64,000 bases of DNA. Origin: Unio delphinus (lineage: Eukaryota; Mollusca; Bivalvia; Unionida; Unionidae). The stretch is taken from contig JAQISU010000246.1 of the NCBI GenBank assembly GCA_029339505.1, forward strand, positions 1,886,501-1,950,500, in the 5' to 3' direction. Positions 1-14,990 of this stretch are shown piece by piece. The position numbers and the translations under genes are program-made. The notes below the pieces were generated by a model, which was not told the DNA's origin, did no database searches, and worked only from the letters and a program-made list of their open reading frames with translations. The first letter of the stretch is position 1. Each line of letters starts with the position of its first letter.

Positions 1-842
<842 letters not shown>

Positions 843-1178
843 CACTCTTGTGGCCTAGTGGGTAGATCTGCCGCGGAAGCGGGAGGTCGCGGGTTCAATC
901 CCAAGCCGAGTCATTCCAAAGACTTACAAAAATGGTACTAACAGCTGCTTCGCTTGGCGCTCAGCTTTGAGAGGTTAGTGTTAGGACTGGTCGGCCTGGT
1001 GTCAGGATAATGTGACTGGGTTGGACTTCATGCTACATGTCGGCGGCATGATGCCCCAGTGCAAGACATCACTATAAACTGCCTCACTGCAGACATCGTG
1101 GCGATATGACTGAAACATTGTTAAAGCTACGTTAAAAATCCTAATAAAACAAATAAACAAACAAACAAACAAACAAAA
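843..1178 (+). mobile_element. tRNA-derived SINE, copy 1
   Basis: The 5' part looks like a tRNA gene with a box A-like GTGGCCTAGTGGGTA and a box B-like GGTTCAATCCC. A conserved body follows (GACTGGTCGGCCTGGTGTC around 981-1000), then an AACA/AAAT-rich tail from about 1140. The same body occurs at 59957-60160 and, reversed, at 62671-62981, so this is a dispersed family. RNA polymerase III would transcribe such an element, and mobilisation would depend on a partner LINE. The family name is not identified here. Confidence 0.85.
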
Positions 1179-1392
1179 GCATCTCTTCTCAAAATTACTT
1201 GAAGGAACGTCATAATATTTGGTACACAGGAGTAACTTAATTTTATTGTTTCATATAATTTCTTCCATAACATAAAAACATAATTGACTATCGCAACATA
1301 TTAAATTGGCAGTTGATTGATCTCATACCTTTCATGGTACCTAAAGGCTTCAGCGATGAATAGGTATTAACTGTTCATTTTGTGGAAACGTT

Positions 1393-1494
<102 letters not shown>

Positions 1495-2465
1495 GTGCTT
1501 GTTGTTTGAAAATGGAAATAAATGTATTAATTTTTAATGTCTAAGTTTACATATCATTCACATTGATTCAAATGTGGTCTGAAGAACAGACGATGTTGAT
1601 TATACTGTGAATACTGTCTCTTTCGTGACAGGATACGAAACCAGTCTCCTCTTGGCCTGTTGATTTATTAGAATGACATTTTCTTCACAGACAGCTTAAT
1701 AGTTCATCCAGAGGTTCAACTGATTTTCGTGCTTTGGATGGTTTCAAGCGAAACCGATAAGCGAAGTAGTCTGAAGAGATACAAACATTACAATTTGATA
1801 AGGTCATGTACAATCAACTGATACAGATTGAATATGAATAATAATCTTTATTGCACATAGGTTATCGACTTTTGCAGCCATACAAATATACAAAATTGAT
1901 ATCGAAAGGAAGTAATGGCAGTCACGTTTAAACAATATGCAATATATAAATCAGTATCATTAGATCACACACTGATGCTGAATACACAATACAACCATAA
2001 TCAAAACATCTGACGTGAAAATATAAATCATTTTGTGTGTTTTAAATAATAAACTAAGAAACAAGATTGATATATATAGAAAGAGAAATTTTACAACAGC
2101 AACATTACCAAATAAAGATAAAGCAACACTGATAAACATATCCAGTTATAATCTTTCATCAGTGGATGAGTAACTTGGGCCGGTATATTGTCCATAAAAA
2201 GAATGGAATATGTATCAGTGTAAATTGGATGAACATGGGCATTTATAGCATCAAGAGGAATTAAACATTGGTATTATTGACCTATGCCCATTCTGACGGC
2301 CTAACTATTTGCAAAATCTTAAATCTACTGACCAACAGCTACATTGAACATTTAGTAAATTCATTTAAAGATCATATTTGCTAGTTCAGAATTCTTTTCT
2401 AAACCATTTTAAAGAATGTATTTGAAATAGGATTTTTATCAAACGTCGTAGGTTCATAACATTAA

Positions 2466-2540
2466 GATATTGCTTAAAGTAGGATATTGCTTAAAGTAGG
2501 ATATTGCTTAACGTAGGATATTGCTTAAAGTAGGATATTG
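2466..2540. repeat. 17-bp tandem repeat
   Basis: About 4.4 copies of GATATTGCTTAAAGTAG, with one copy carrying an A-to-C change. Confidence 0.9.
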
Positions 2541-2599
2541 TGCAAAATAAATGCATATTAGTCAACACATCCTCCGTTTAATTAAGGAAAGTTATTCAA

Positions 2600-2848
<249 letters not shown>

Positions 2849-3043
2849 CATTGGCGAGCCCTGACCAGAAAAGCCTGTTCCTCCTTTGAGGCTGACCGTC
2901 GCCAGCGTCTTGCTGCATCCCGTGAGAGACGCCACAGAAATGTATCCCAGATACCAACAACCACCGGTGTCCCATGCCCCACCTGCAATCGCATGTGTGT
3001 ATCAGAATTTGGACTCCGGAGTCACATGCGCGTCCATCGTTGA
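2849..3043 (+). mobile_element. 3' end of a LINE (non-LTR) ORF2, fragment
   Basis: One frame stays open from about 2852 to the stop at 3041-3043. It encodes an Arg/His-rich stretch and then a C2H2 zinc finger ([21 protein letters not shown] is the pattern, split here as CPTCNRMC plus GLRSHMRVH). LINE reverse-transcriptase proteins in many invertebrates end with this kind of finger. No reverse transcriptase or endonuclease domain remains, so this is a 5'-truncated copy between two TA tracts. No clade is assigned. Confidence 0.65.
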
Positions 3044-3086
3044 AAGAAAGTGCACAACTTGTCTTCCTCGACTCGAGAGACTACCA

Positions 3087-3211
<125 letters not shown>

Positions 3212-5036
3212 CTTCGTATTGTTTAAAAACGGTTCGTCAAACAAAAATTATTGGAGGACTTGATCATCGAAATCAATAGCAAAACGTAGTGTCATCGATT
3301 AGTAAGCAATACTGTACATCTATCATCATCGTCTCTACAATTATCAAAGCTATAATCAGAATCAACTCATCCACTTTCTGCCATTTATCTAGCTGTTAAA
3401 GCTATGATTAAGCGTATGCTATTGTGTTTAAAGGGGAACTGACATCTCTTCTTGTGACATTGTCATATAGTTCAAGTCTGCATCGTTGTGGGTGCGTGTC
3501 ACTTTCAATAATAAACATTTTGGCGAAGGCAAAACCCATAGGAATGAACACCTTTAAAAATTAAACGCATCCAATGAGAATAATGATGAGACAGATGAAA
3601 AAGCCGAACCATTAAATATAAAAAATTACACGTATTAAATGTACCAATCGCTTTCGCAGAAATATTCAAAGTTCTGGGAAATGTGAAATGTAATATAGAA
3701 TATAATAAATCACCAGGTGAAGATTCCATCTTGAATTGATAATTGAAATGATAATTTTTTGTCTTGTTTCTTTTAGTATTTTAATCTAATTTTTAAGGTT
3801 CAGGTATGGTTCCGGAAATCTGGACTTCAGGGTTGTTTAATGGAACGCTACAGCATGAAATGAAACACAAAATCCACAAAACTCCAAGACAATGTTATCC
3901 CTGTAAAACCATGTGAAGTAAATCTTTATAATTTTTGAAAATGAAATATACATATGCGAACAATTGCAGCTGTTACAGTATAGTGAGGACGACCCCATCC
4001 CAGAAAAGAAATTTTTGTTTTGTTTTGAAAACCCGTTTGTATAGACGGGATTAGTTTAATGAAGGAGACGGAGAAAGAATAAATAACTGAAGTACAAAGA
4101 AGGTTGTCTCAAATTAGTTAACTATAAACGCTCGATTTGTTTGATGGTTTCGGTGATACCATTATTTGATGTTTGCAGCAAATTTAAATTCACATAAATT
4201 CAGCAAGTGTTTATGATGCTTATAGTTATAATGAATGTATAATTAGTATTAAATATTAAAATGAAAGTCTTGTAAGTATAGTGATTGTGTGTAGTTAATA
4301 CTTTTATTTCATTATGTTTAGATATATTAAAAATTATTTTGTGTTTCGCATGTCATGAAAGTCTGTTTCATTGAAGATTTTTCTATAATTATTCATAATA
4401 TTTGAAACCTTTTCATTAATTAGTCAAAAATAAATAAATAAACAAATTGTTATCCCCATGTAAAGTTTAAAAAGGCGTGGATTATGTTTCATTTCTGCCT
4501 GTGTGTCTGTCTGTCTGTCTGTCCCTAAGCTAGTAATGCAATTTTTCTCCTACACTATTAAACACACAAATCTGAAATTGTGGGTTAAGATTATGGGTTG
4601 TTTTTGGATATACAGTTTTAATATTTTAATTATAACTCTTATGACAGGACCAGTTTCAGGGAATAATGTTCGTTAAAATCAAGACATTTAAAGTCTTGTA
4701 TGTAGATATCTGAATATGGTTTATGTCATCTTGAGGGACATACTTTATTATTTCAAGGAATTTTTCATTAGTCCCATAACAATTTTTTTTTTTCACTTCT
4801 AGAAATGTAGTACAGAGTACAAAATAATTCCTTTTATATTTTCATGAAAATAACCGGGAGATACTGGACTTTTTTTGTCTGTCTATGTTTGTCCATCTTT
4901 GTCCATCTATGTGTGCAGGTACACCTGTCTTTCATGTCCATGTTGAAATACTTATCCAGCTTAACTTAAACTTGGGATTAGAGTGTGTTACCATTGTGAT
5001 AAAGATGAATGCTCATTCATCCTTCCATCATTTTAT

Positions 5037-5039
<3 letters not shown>

Positions 5040-5116
<77 letters not shown>
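5040..5116. repeat. (GA)n microsatellite
   Basis: About 38 GA dinucleotides. Confidence 0.98.
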
Positions 5117-5118
<2 letters not shown>

Positions 5119-6073
5119 GGGCAACGTAGGAAGTACTATTATTATCACATACATTAATCGGAAGAATAAACATCCACATTCACCATTGGCGATTTAGATA
5201 ACCAGTTTGAACTGTCACTTGACCATATTTCGTTTTGAAAAGCTTTATTTCTTAGCCAAGGAAAGCCATGCACACGTTGAAGTTTGATCGCTTTCAGCCT
5301 TTTAGATCGAAAACAAGGTTAATTACATGATTTTTCGATACTTTGATTTTAGCAGAAAAAATAATTTATACCGCATCTGCAGATAGAGAAACGGAAATAT
5401 ACTTTTGTGTATTATTTTGAAATTACAGTACATTCGGTGTAGGTCAAAATTTATGTATTCCGACCGATAATTGGTTAACCAAATACGCGACCTTACTTAC
5501 ATGAGAAAGCGGGTCGAGAAAGAATAAACGATGGCGACCTCCTATCCACCGTCTTGGTTGCAAATGTGACCTTTCGGCTCTGTGAAGTGAATTCCCTGGT
5601 TGTTACGTGGTCAGAATTTGCTTCCACTTTGACGATTCGTAACATAAAGTGATCTGCTCAGTTAAAATTATAAGTGCAAGTTTTCATTCGATAAAGGAAT
5701 GTGACTTTGAACATGATGCCATATGTCATTATAAAACAGTATAAATCAGAACTTGGATAAACTGTCGATCTGACGTCGATTTATTTCACTTCCTGTTTGT
5801 GTTCAGTGGGTGGGTGGTATGATACAGATCTTGAAAATGGCTTGGCGTCAAGATTTATACTGTATACAATTTAGCAGATGGCACATTACGAAATCCATAC
5901 ATTAAAAGTCATTTGAAAAATATTACAAGAAAAAATTTCACAAAAGAAGATGTTGATCGTGTATGTTAAGTAATATTTAATTATTTCTGAATATCTAGTC
6001 TACGTAAGTGAAATAGAAAATATTGGTTTTAAACTGAATAGATGCGAAAAAAAACTTTATTTGCAAATCAAAT

Positions 6074-6212
6074 ATCCAGCTATTTATTTGATGTTTTTTG
6101 GTAATATTAAGCCAAGTTACTAATGGTTTCCCGTCAAACAAAGATCCAGCTATTTATTTGATGTTTTTTGGTAATATTAAGCCATCATACTAATGGTTTC
6201 CTGTCAAATAGC
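6074..6212. repeat. 70-bp tandem duplication
   Basis: Two adjacent copies of a 70-bp unit starting ATCCAGCTATTTATTTGATG (6074-6143 and 6144-6212). They differ at a few positions near the 3' end. Confidence 0.9.
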
Positions 6213-8869
6213 AGTATCAGATAATATTCATTTACATTATGTGATTTAGACAAAGTTATTGAGTCTACTTTAGTAGACTTCATTTAATCTTGTACGCATT
6301 ACAGGCAAATGTAGCTACATTATGAAGCAAACTAGTGTATAGGGTATAACACCAATTCATGACTGAAAACAAACAGATCTCCTTTGAAACACATGTTTAG
6401 GATGCAAAAACCAACAAAAAACAGTCTATCACTTTTATGTCATGGTAAACAAATGGCGTTAATACTGCCTTGACACCTGAACAATACCATAAATACGGCA
6501 TTTGATACGAACGACGAATATAATATAATAATTTCTACTTTCCAGAATGGCATCTCAGTGCAGTGATAAATCAGATTGTATTGATTTATAAGACTCTGTA
6601 CAACAATTAGATCTTTTATCAATAACTGCAATAGCGGACTTGAATACCACAAATGTGCTGACGCGTATGACCGGATGTAGTCAAAATACAAATCCACTTG
6701 TGAAGAGTGTGTTTGCTCTGTCAGATAAGAAAATAATCGCATGCAATGATCCTAGAAAGTGCTAATTGATTAAAAAGCATACACGTTTATCTTTCTGTAA
6801 AGATTCAAAATGTTCCACCAAAACTGATAAAAAATTTCACTTGTCAAAACTGTTTATGATACAAAAGATTCGACTAAAATTTCTCTCAAGAAAAACAATT
6901 CATAAGAACTTGTGATATTATTTCTTTTGTGAAATTCTTGATAAAGCATTCTTTCAAAAGACTTCATATATGAAATATTTATGTTATTTGCAAGAGTCAG
7001 ACCTATGTCGTGAGAAGTCACAGAATGCCTATTGGCTAAGAAATAAATTATACCGCTCATAAAATTAGCTCAAAACACGAATATAAGCAGCAAGAAGAAA
7101 ATATTTTGGCAAACACTAAAAAAGTCTGCACCTTTTATACTGTACGAAAAAAGAAGAAAAAAGAAAGCTTGTTTGTTATAGTCAATGTAATGATGTCCGG
7201 TTTTAGTTTTTACTGGCATTTACTTTGTACAAATGACTGAGATTCCATGATCAAGAAAATGCTTCCGTAAAATTATCTCTGATCGGCTGATAGTTTAGGA
7301 TTCTAGAAAAAGAAGGCGTTTAAAAACGGTTGATATATTGTTTCAGATAACTAGACATGGTTTACATATTGTTTGTCACATTAATTGTTATGCTTGCTTG
7401 AAACAGACCTTCTAATTGTTCTATAACAATGAACTTTTGATCCTAGTTTGTGTTCTCTTTAATGTCGTAGCTTCCTTTGAAACAATCTTGTTTACTGGAA
7501 TATTATTCATTCATGCTTTACCATCTAAAAAAATCGAGTGCATTGTTGTGCATTATTTTGGTTTGGATGAAAACATTATTTAATTTAAACTATTCTTCTC
7601 TGAAAATATCAATTGCTCCAAAACAGTATTCTTAGACACAGATACTTGGTTTTATAGTGAATTTCAATTAAGGATATAAACTGAGAATGTTTACTTGTGG
7701 CACATCACCACGACACAACCCATTACAGACACATAAACAATTCCAGCGTTAGATTGTTTGAAGTATCAAAAAAGGTGTATTTAGAACTTTTTTCATTAGG
7801 ACGTGTAATGAGCAACACTTGTAACTTACCTATTATTTTGAAAGGGTAATAGTTTTAGAATTCATTGAAAATGTATTCTCTCAGTGGAAATTTAAGGTCG
7901 AAGAAAGACCATATAAGTTTCATTCATAAACCATTCATATGCAACTGAATGAACAAAAGTAAAACTTAAGCATGAAACTCCAGTGATGGTAACATACTGG
8001 TCTCGTTTTAATTTAATCGGACTTGATGTTTTATTTTGTTCCTACTTAAAATTCAAATTCAGTAGGATTTTAACTTAGATCGGACCATGCAATACTCTGC
8101 ACAAATATGACACCTAAATTAATTTATATATATTGTCACGTTGTAGAAGAAACCAGATTTTAACATGGGTATGTTAGACCTTGAGGCTATAATTTCTCGC
8201 CGTCAAACCATATGAAGCTGTCCAGCCAGTTAATTGACATAGCCATAACTAGAGACGAACGGGTTATTTTTGCCAAATCCAGTTACGTAACATTGTTCAA
8301 TGGTAAGTGACGATTTCTTGTTTGGAACAAGGGATCATCCAGTTGTACAATAAACATCCTTGATAGACGGTTGGGAGGGGCGATGTCGGATCATGATGAA
8401 CCAACCTCCAATCGGAATTGAGCAAGGCGTGCCAAACATTAGAATCACGAGTTTAAATATATCATCTAGACAACCAAAACGCAAGTATTGCAACTAATTT
8501 GCGGGATGGAATGCAAATAAATCTACTCCGAGACCATTAGTTATTGGCGGGATTTTTATTCTTGGAATAAACCGGAGCTTCAAGCTGAGTGCAGTGGTAC
8601 GAGTCTCTGGGAGACAAAAGAGAACTAATGTAAGGGACACCAGGGAATTACCCCAGCAACTGGGAGACAAAAGAGAGAATGAAGAACATAGGGAAGAGTT
8701 GAAGGGAGAACGGAGAAGACAAATGAAAAGAGAAGAATAGACGTACAGAGATGAGTAGGACTCAGGACAGAAGGGAAAATTTTACACACTAATTCAAAGG
8801 ATGAAAGAGGCCGCCACTTGGTTAAGTGATATGATTTTAGCTGAATTGTGTTTGAGAGATAACTGTTTG

Positions 8870-8871
<2 letters not shown>

Positions 8872-8962
<91 letters not shown>
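8872..8962. repeat. (TA)n microsatellite
   Basis: About 45 TA dinucleotides, followed by two copies of the short repeat AATGTCTTAAAT. Confidence 0.98.
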
Positions 8963-9365
8963 GTCTTAAATAATGTCTTAAATTAAATAATTTGGGAGCT
9001 TCCCACCCCAAAATGGAAGCAACTGAACCTTCACATGGGCGCTCTTGACCGGAATATGAATTAGACAAATACTTTCTTTAAGATCTAAAGTTACTTGTTA
9101 GGAAGTAGTAGTGAACAGTGTGAGATTTTCCATCCTGTTGTATTTGAAGTTGTTGATTTTTCATCTTCTGTATGTTATATTTTGATATTTGTATGCTTGG
9201 TAGATTTTTTATTACTTGCAGCAATTGTGTAGTAAATATCGAGCAAATATCTTACCTGAAGGAAGTTAGGGGTCGACAGGTGAGTGTTTGGTTAGAAACC
9301 TTAACATCTGTCAATTGTTTAGTAAGCTAAGACAAGGTATCAGTTATTGTTAGTATAATAATAAC

Positions 9366-10610
9366 ATGGGTACTGAAAGACAGATGGTTAAAGAGTACCG
9401 TACCATGGGTGCGAAAAATCTCGGCTACGAGGGAGATCGCCTGTCAGTGTTTATAGAAGAAAATGAAAAGCAGGAAAGGCCGCCAAAAGAAGAACTAGAG
9501 CTGGCCCGCCACAAGGGAACGAGAGCACGCTCACGCTCTCGAAATGGAAAAGGTAAGGGTAGGTGCTAGGGCTAATGATTGGGACGACTCAAGTGCGATC
9601 CTTAGGGGGGGGGGGGAAGCGTACGGCCACTCATCGACCACCGAATGGTACAGATACGTATGCCGTGATTTAATGAAAAAGACGAGTCCATTGACGATTT
9701 CCTCGTGCGATTTGAGAAACTCGCGGCCGCTCACAAATTATACCGCAACATTTGGCGATCAATGTCTCAGAATATTTGCAAGGTGCAGCTCTTGAAGTTT
9801 AACACAGCTTAGCTACCGACGAGGCTGATGACTACGATGCGCTCAAGAAGGCCCTTCTTTGCCATTATCGGCTAACTGCCGAAACGTACCGTAAACGTTT
9901 CCGGGACTCGACGAAAAAGACAATGGAGTCCCACTCTCATTTCAACACCCGCAGCGTGCGAGGGTTATTTGAGAAGTGGATGAAGATGGCCGACGTCGAG
10001 CGATTGTACGACGGGCTACGCGAGGTCATACTCAAGGAGCATGTCCTGAGTACGTACCGTCGTGAATTGACAGTCTTTCTAGCAGAGAGAATACCGGACG
10101 TTCGAAGAAATCTCTAGCATGGTGGAGAGGTACAAACTGCTACACTCGAAGAGTGGAGGTTCTCGAGGCGCGGACCGATCCCGACCCATTGAGTCGCGCC
10201 GTGTGGGGGAGGGAGAGCCGGCTGTCTGTAACCGTCAGTGCGACGGGAAGGTCGCAGGAAAATCATCAGAGAAGGATGCCACATATAGACCTGAACATAC
10301 ATCACCCACGAAAACCGGACTTGCAGTGTGGCGAGGGTTGCCAACTTGTTACAACTGCAATTGCCCCTGGTACTTTGTCAGGGACTTTTTCAAGTGCTGT
10401 CAGAACCAGGTGAATGCCGTTTCTCGAACGGAGTGCGAGCCGGAGGCAAGCTGTAAATTAGCAAACATTGCTGTCAACGGAGAAGGTGCCACCATTTTGT
10501 GCGACACTGGTTGTAGCGTTCCAGCCCTTGTCCACAAGAAATACGTGAGGCCTGAGGCCTACACAGGGAAGGTAATTAAGTCCAATACGCGAACAGCACG
10601 ATTGACTCGT
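9366..10610 (+). pseudogene. LTR-retrotransposon Gag-protease relic with SCAN-like domain
   Basis: Several plus-strand frames carry pieces of one gene. The pieces are a charged N-terminus (9366-9569), a SCAN-like helical segment (9923-10117, containing WMKMADVERLYDGLREVIL), a broken zinc knuckle (CYNCNCPWYF near 10347, missing its His and last Cys) and a retropepsin-like ILCDTGCSVPAL segment near 10497, where DTG is the active-site triad. Gag proteins with SCAN-like domains are known from Gypsy-type elements. Frame changes, a G run at about 9605-9615 and an abrupt end near 10610 show a dead, truncated copy. No LTR was found. Confidence 0.6.
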
Positions 10611-12081
10611 TGCCATTGGCTGCCATGGATTTTGATCACACACATACACATACATACACACTTTGCGCTATCTACATAAAGAACATAAGCTACAATGGAA
10701 TTGAATACGAATATTTCAGTCTTTTGTAACGATATTAAAACCTAAAACTTGAAAATGTGTCAAATTCAAAACGTGCCACGTTATAGACTCTGTATTATAT
10801 ATATGGTAAATTTGTAATCTACGTTAACAGCGAGACCAAACAACTTTAAATTTATTACTCCGCTTTTAAAGCAATTATTGATTTTCATGTTCGTTGTGTA
10901 AGGCAGATGCAAGCGACTAGTTTTGCCCACCACGCGTATTCAATAGCTGTACCATACATCCTATGATTTAATGTTTTTAATCTGTACAGCAAAATTCCTC
11001 AGACAAATTATTGTAATGGTGGAAAATCACACGTTAACCAACTGTTCCTCATATTGATTTTTTTTAAGTGTTTCAGGAGGTAATATTTTCATACGAATCA
11101 TTAACTGTCGTCCTAATTTTGATATTCCATTCAAGAAAGCTATTAAATGGCGAATAAATTTCGTAAGATTCATTATGGTAGACGCTCGTTGTTTTTAAGA
11201 GTGGAATAATGTATAATTAATACAGGAAGTGAATAATGGCGTTTGAAGGGTGGGTGCGCAAATTATAAAAGCTACTTTCTATGATTTAATGAAGATCTCA
11301 ATCACAAAAGATTATCATCGATGAACAGGATTGTGATTCCAGGGGCAGATATTTGCTTTTGTGATATACAACAGATGCAACATTAATATTTGATCAATAT
11401 TATGTTTTCACATCAGACGTTTTTCCTTTGCTGAAAATGCAATCATATACTTATATTAAGAGGTTGTTTTTAAAATCTTTCCCCGAAGACAATCATTTCG
11501 TGCTGATCTTATCATTTATATAGTGATTCATCTAATTCCTCGTAATGCCCGGAATTATCTGCAGATATTAGGTGTATAATTTTTAGTTAGGAATACAAAG
11601 AAACAGAAAAAAAAAAAAAAAAAAAAAGAAACAACACAAAACAACAACATGCAAGTATAAAATGTTTAGAGTTTAGTGGTGCAATTTGCGGTCAATAAAT
11701 TATCTGTGGAAAATTGCTAACCTTTCAGTTGACAGCGACTGTTGTCTTAACTGCCACTGGAAACGGGCAAATGTGGACGATGAAGCTATTCTCACGCAGG
11801 TGTTTGATTCACTCGTGGTGAGATTCCTTGCTTGCAACAATATTATTCAGACACCAACCCGTGAAAAAGTCACGGTGTCTTATTCCCCGTCTAACAGAGA
11901 CACACTCATAAAGTTCCAGAGATGCCCTAACATTTTCATTTAACGAAAGTCACAGCTTTTCAATACATATGAGTGTCGAGTGATGCAAAAATATTACAAA
12001 CCCTGTTTACTATTCAACCGAATTTTTTTCTTACAGTTTCACACAACATTCTTGGAAGCGAAGTTAATGTGGTTACAATTG

Positions 12082-12462
12082 ATCTATTATTCAAAGTAGA
12101 TATCTATTATTCAAAGTAGATATCTATTATTCAAAGTAGATATCTATTATTCAAAGTAGATATCTATTATTCAAAGTAGATATCTATTATTCAAAGTAGA
12201 TATCTATTATTCAAAGTAGATATCTATTATTCAAAGTAGATATCTATTATTCAAAGTAGATATCTATTATTCAAAGTAGATATCTATTATTCAAAGTAGA
12301 TATCTATTATTCAAAGTAGATATCTATTATTCAAAGTAGATATCTATTATTCAAAGTAGATATCTATTATTCAAAGTAGATATCTATTATTCAAAGTAGA
12401 TATCTATTATTCAAAGTAGATATCTATTATTCAAAGTAGATATATATTATTCAAAGTAGATA
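12082..12462. repeat. 20-bp minisatellite, 19 copies
   Basis: The unit ATCTATTATTCAAAGTAGAT is repeated 19 times and is almost invariant. Only the last copy differs clearly (ATATATTATT). Confidence 0.98.
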
Positions 12463-13918
12463 TGCGAGAAAATGGAAAGCTATTTAATCCAGAACCATCA
12501 AGTCATTTCACTATTGACTACCTCAAATAAAATGAACTATTACTAAGCAAAATTGTTGCCACAGCTTAAACAAAAGTAAAAAAAAATCAAACTTATATCG
12601 CAAAATGGTTTAACTTTATTTTAGCTAATAATAACATAATCTTTAACCCGCATACAAAATGACTTATGAAGCGAAAATCCTATTGTTAATACAATTTAGC
12701 ATGCAACTTGAATCTCCACTCTTACTTCTGAATAGAGCATGATTGTGTGGAAACTGTTGAGGTTTACAATTAGTCCACGAGCACGAATGGATATTGCAAA
12801 AGGTGACAAGGTAACCATTCCACTTTCATTTAGTTTAGTTAACAATTGATAACTTTCTAGCACAATAACCTTTTCCAGATTAAATAGTTAATTCAATAAA
12901 TCAGTGCCAAATTGCTACAATTATAGTGTTAATGTAGAGCGTAAAATTCATTTCGGCTTTGAAACAGCAGCCATGATGCCACAAAGTAAAATTCAACTTT
13001 TATCGCAAAACGCATTAAACTTTTGCTCATATAAAACATAAAGGAATGTCGACGAAAAATCAACAATTGATGATTCATTGGGCAGTCAACGAAACACCTG
13101 TCTAAAATTATGTATGAACAAATAAAATTGTTCTTTAATGAAACAGATCCGAGAACATACCATATAGAGGAGAATACTATTTTACTTATTATTTTAAAAC
13201 TCACAGATGTTTTCCATCTATTATGATGTACTCTATAGTCTATCAGCAGTATTAGAGTTTGTAGAATGGAATAGCGTGTGCATGAAGCAAGTATTCGTTC
13301 AAATGTGTGGACCCTGAATGATTAGCAAAAATAGTATTAAACATGATAAAACTATAAACATTACAAAGTTTAACGAAAGTAGGCCAAAACACTTGATTAC
13401 ACTAATGAATAATGTTTCTCATCATTTACGGAATCTTAAAGATGTTTTCTCTCCATATAGATCTACATTTAGTGATGTCGGCACCAATGCATCTACCTAC
13501 CCAGAAAACAAGGTAAACTTAAGAAACCGAGAAAACCTAAACTTTTTTATTTATATCAACCTCAGATGAACCAGGTGAATCAAATAATGCTAGTAGATAT
13601 TCAACGCACATGTGATGGGTTTTAGTGTGCAGTTATGTTACGGGGTTTTGAATATAATCGTGGACGAGGCATGTTTGTTTTGCTTCTGGAACAAAACTAA
13701 CAAGTGGAAGCGGACGGCATAGCACAAGGAACTCAATACCTCAGTGTTATACATCATAACATCATATACATCTGAGCAACATCAAACCTGATTAAACTTT
13801 CCCGAAACAAAGGCAAAGTAAAGCCAAAATATACAAGGTATATCATGTAGTGTATTTGTGTATTTCGATGTACATGGTTAATTAGACGGTAGCAATACAG
13901 CGGTAAACACTTGAAATA

Positions 13919-14769
13919 GAATGGTTGTGGCGGATATTACTTTATTATGTAGTCACGATGCCATTTTCAAGTTGGACGAGTATAGCATTTTGAAAGAACT
14001 AATACAATTTTAAATTGTATTATGAAAGAAAAAGTAGAAAGTTACGATCAGGAAAGAATAATGCAAACACACTGGTACAGAAGCTATATAGTTGCAGTCT
14101 ACGAAAATCAACATTTAGAATACCTTTAAATTCTATATCTTTAAGTTCTATACCTTTAAATTCTATATCTTTAAATTCTATACCCTTAAGTTCTATACCT
14201 TTAAGTTCTAGTTCTAACAAACAATTTTCCATTATATCATTATATTTTTACTCATGTTTTTAGATTTAATATAACATTTGCAAAGGCCTCTGAAGTCATA
14301 AAAGGTGGCAATTAGGAATATGAACGGGACATAATATTTTTATATTTTACGTTCAATACGATTACTTCTGAATGGATCGCGCAGTCAGTACATGATAGAT
14401 ACGCTTATGAAAACATTACGGGAGAGAAAGAGAGAATGATCAACTTCGCAGTCAACAAAATATTACAAAATATTACAAAATCAAGAGTATTTAAGACCGT
14501 GTAAAAGTGATTAAGGTTTTCCAGAATTATATTTTACTTTAACTTGTCTATAAAAGATCGAAGTGACTACATAAACGTCGCCATTTGTTAGGATTTCCAA
14601 ATTATATAACGGGTTGATGAAGCCACAAGCGAGAATGGTTGTGGAGGATATTACTATATTATGTAGTCACGATGCCATTTTCAAGTTGGACGAGTATAGC
14701 ATTTAGAAAGAACTAATACAATTTTAAATTGTATTATGAAAGAAAAAGTAGAAAGTTACGATCAGGAAA
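13919..14769. repeat. Pair of 137-bp direct repeats
   Basis: The segments 13919-14055 and 14633-14769 are almost identical (GAATGGTTGTGGCGGATATT versus GAATGGTTGTGGAGGATATT at their start). They lie 714 bp apart in the same orientation. Confidence 0.9.
14119..14215. repeat. 15-bp degenerate tandem repeat
   Basis: Six to seven units of a TTCTATACCTTTAAG-type sequence. Confidence 0.85.
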
Positions 14770-14838
14770 AAAAATGACAAAACACACAATTACTAAAGTA
14801 GTAAACTAAGTATTCAGACGTTTTATTATGACAATCAA

Positions 14839-14990
14839 TTTATTAAAATCAATAATTATTAATCGTATCAGAGATTTATTAAAATCAATAATTATTAATC
14901 GTATCAGAGATTTATTAAAATCAATAATTATTAATCGTATCAGAGATTTATTAAAATCAATAATGTGCTTGGTATGAGTCGTATCAGAGA
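14839..14990. repeat. 36-bp tandem repeat
   Basis: Three full units and a diverged fourth. Each begins TTTATTAAAATCAATAAT and ends CGTATCAGAGA. Confidence 0.92.

Noticed and set aside
843..915. Functional tRNA gene at the SINE head
   Set aside because: Box A and B are present, but the stems do not fold well, and the sequence continues into a SINE body with an A-rich tail.
6440..7060. Minus-strand frames of 68-100 codons in the left flank
   Set aside because: They have AT-rich random composition, no domain and no neighbouring gene structure.
12082..12462. CRISPR array
   Set aside because: The 20-bp units are contiguous without spacers, the context is animal DNA and no cas gene is near.
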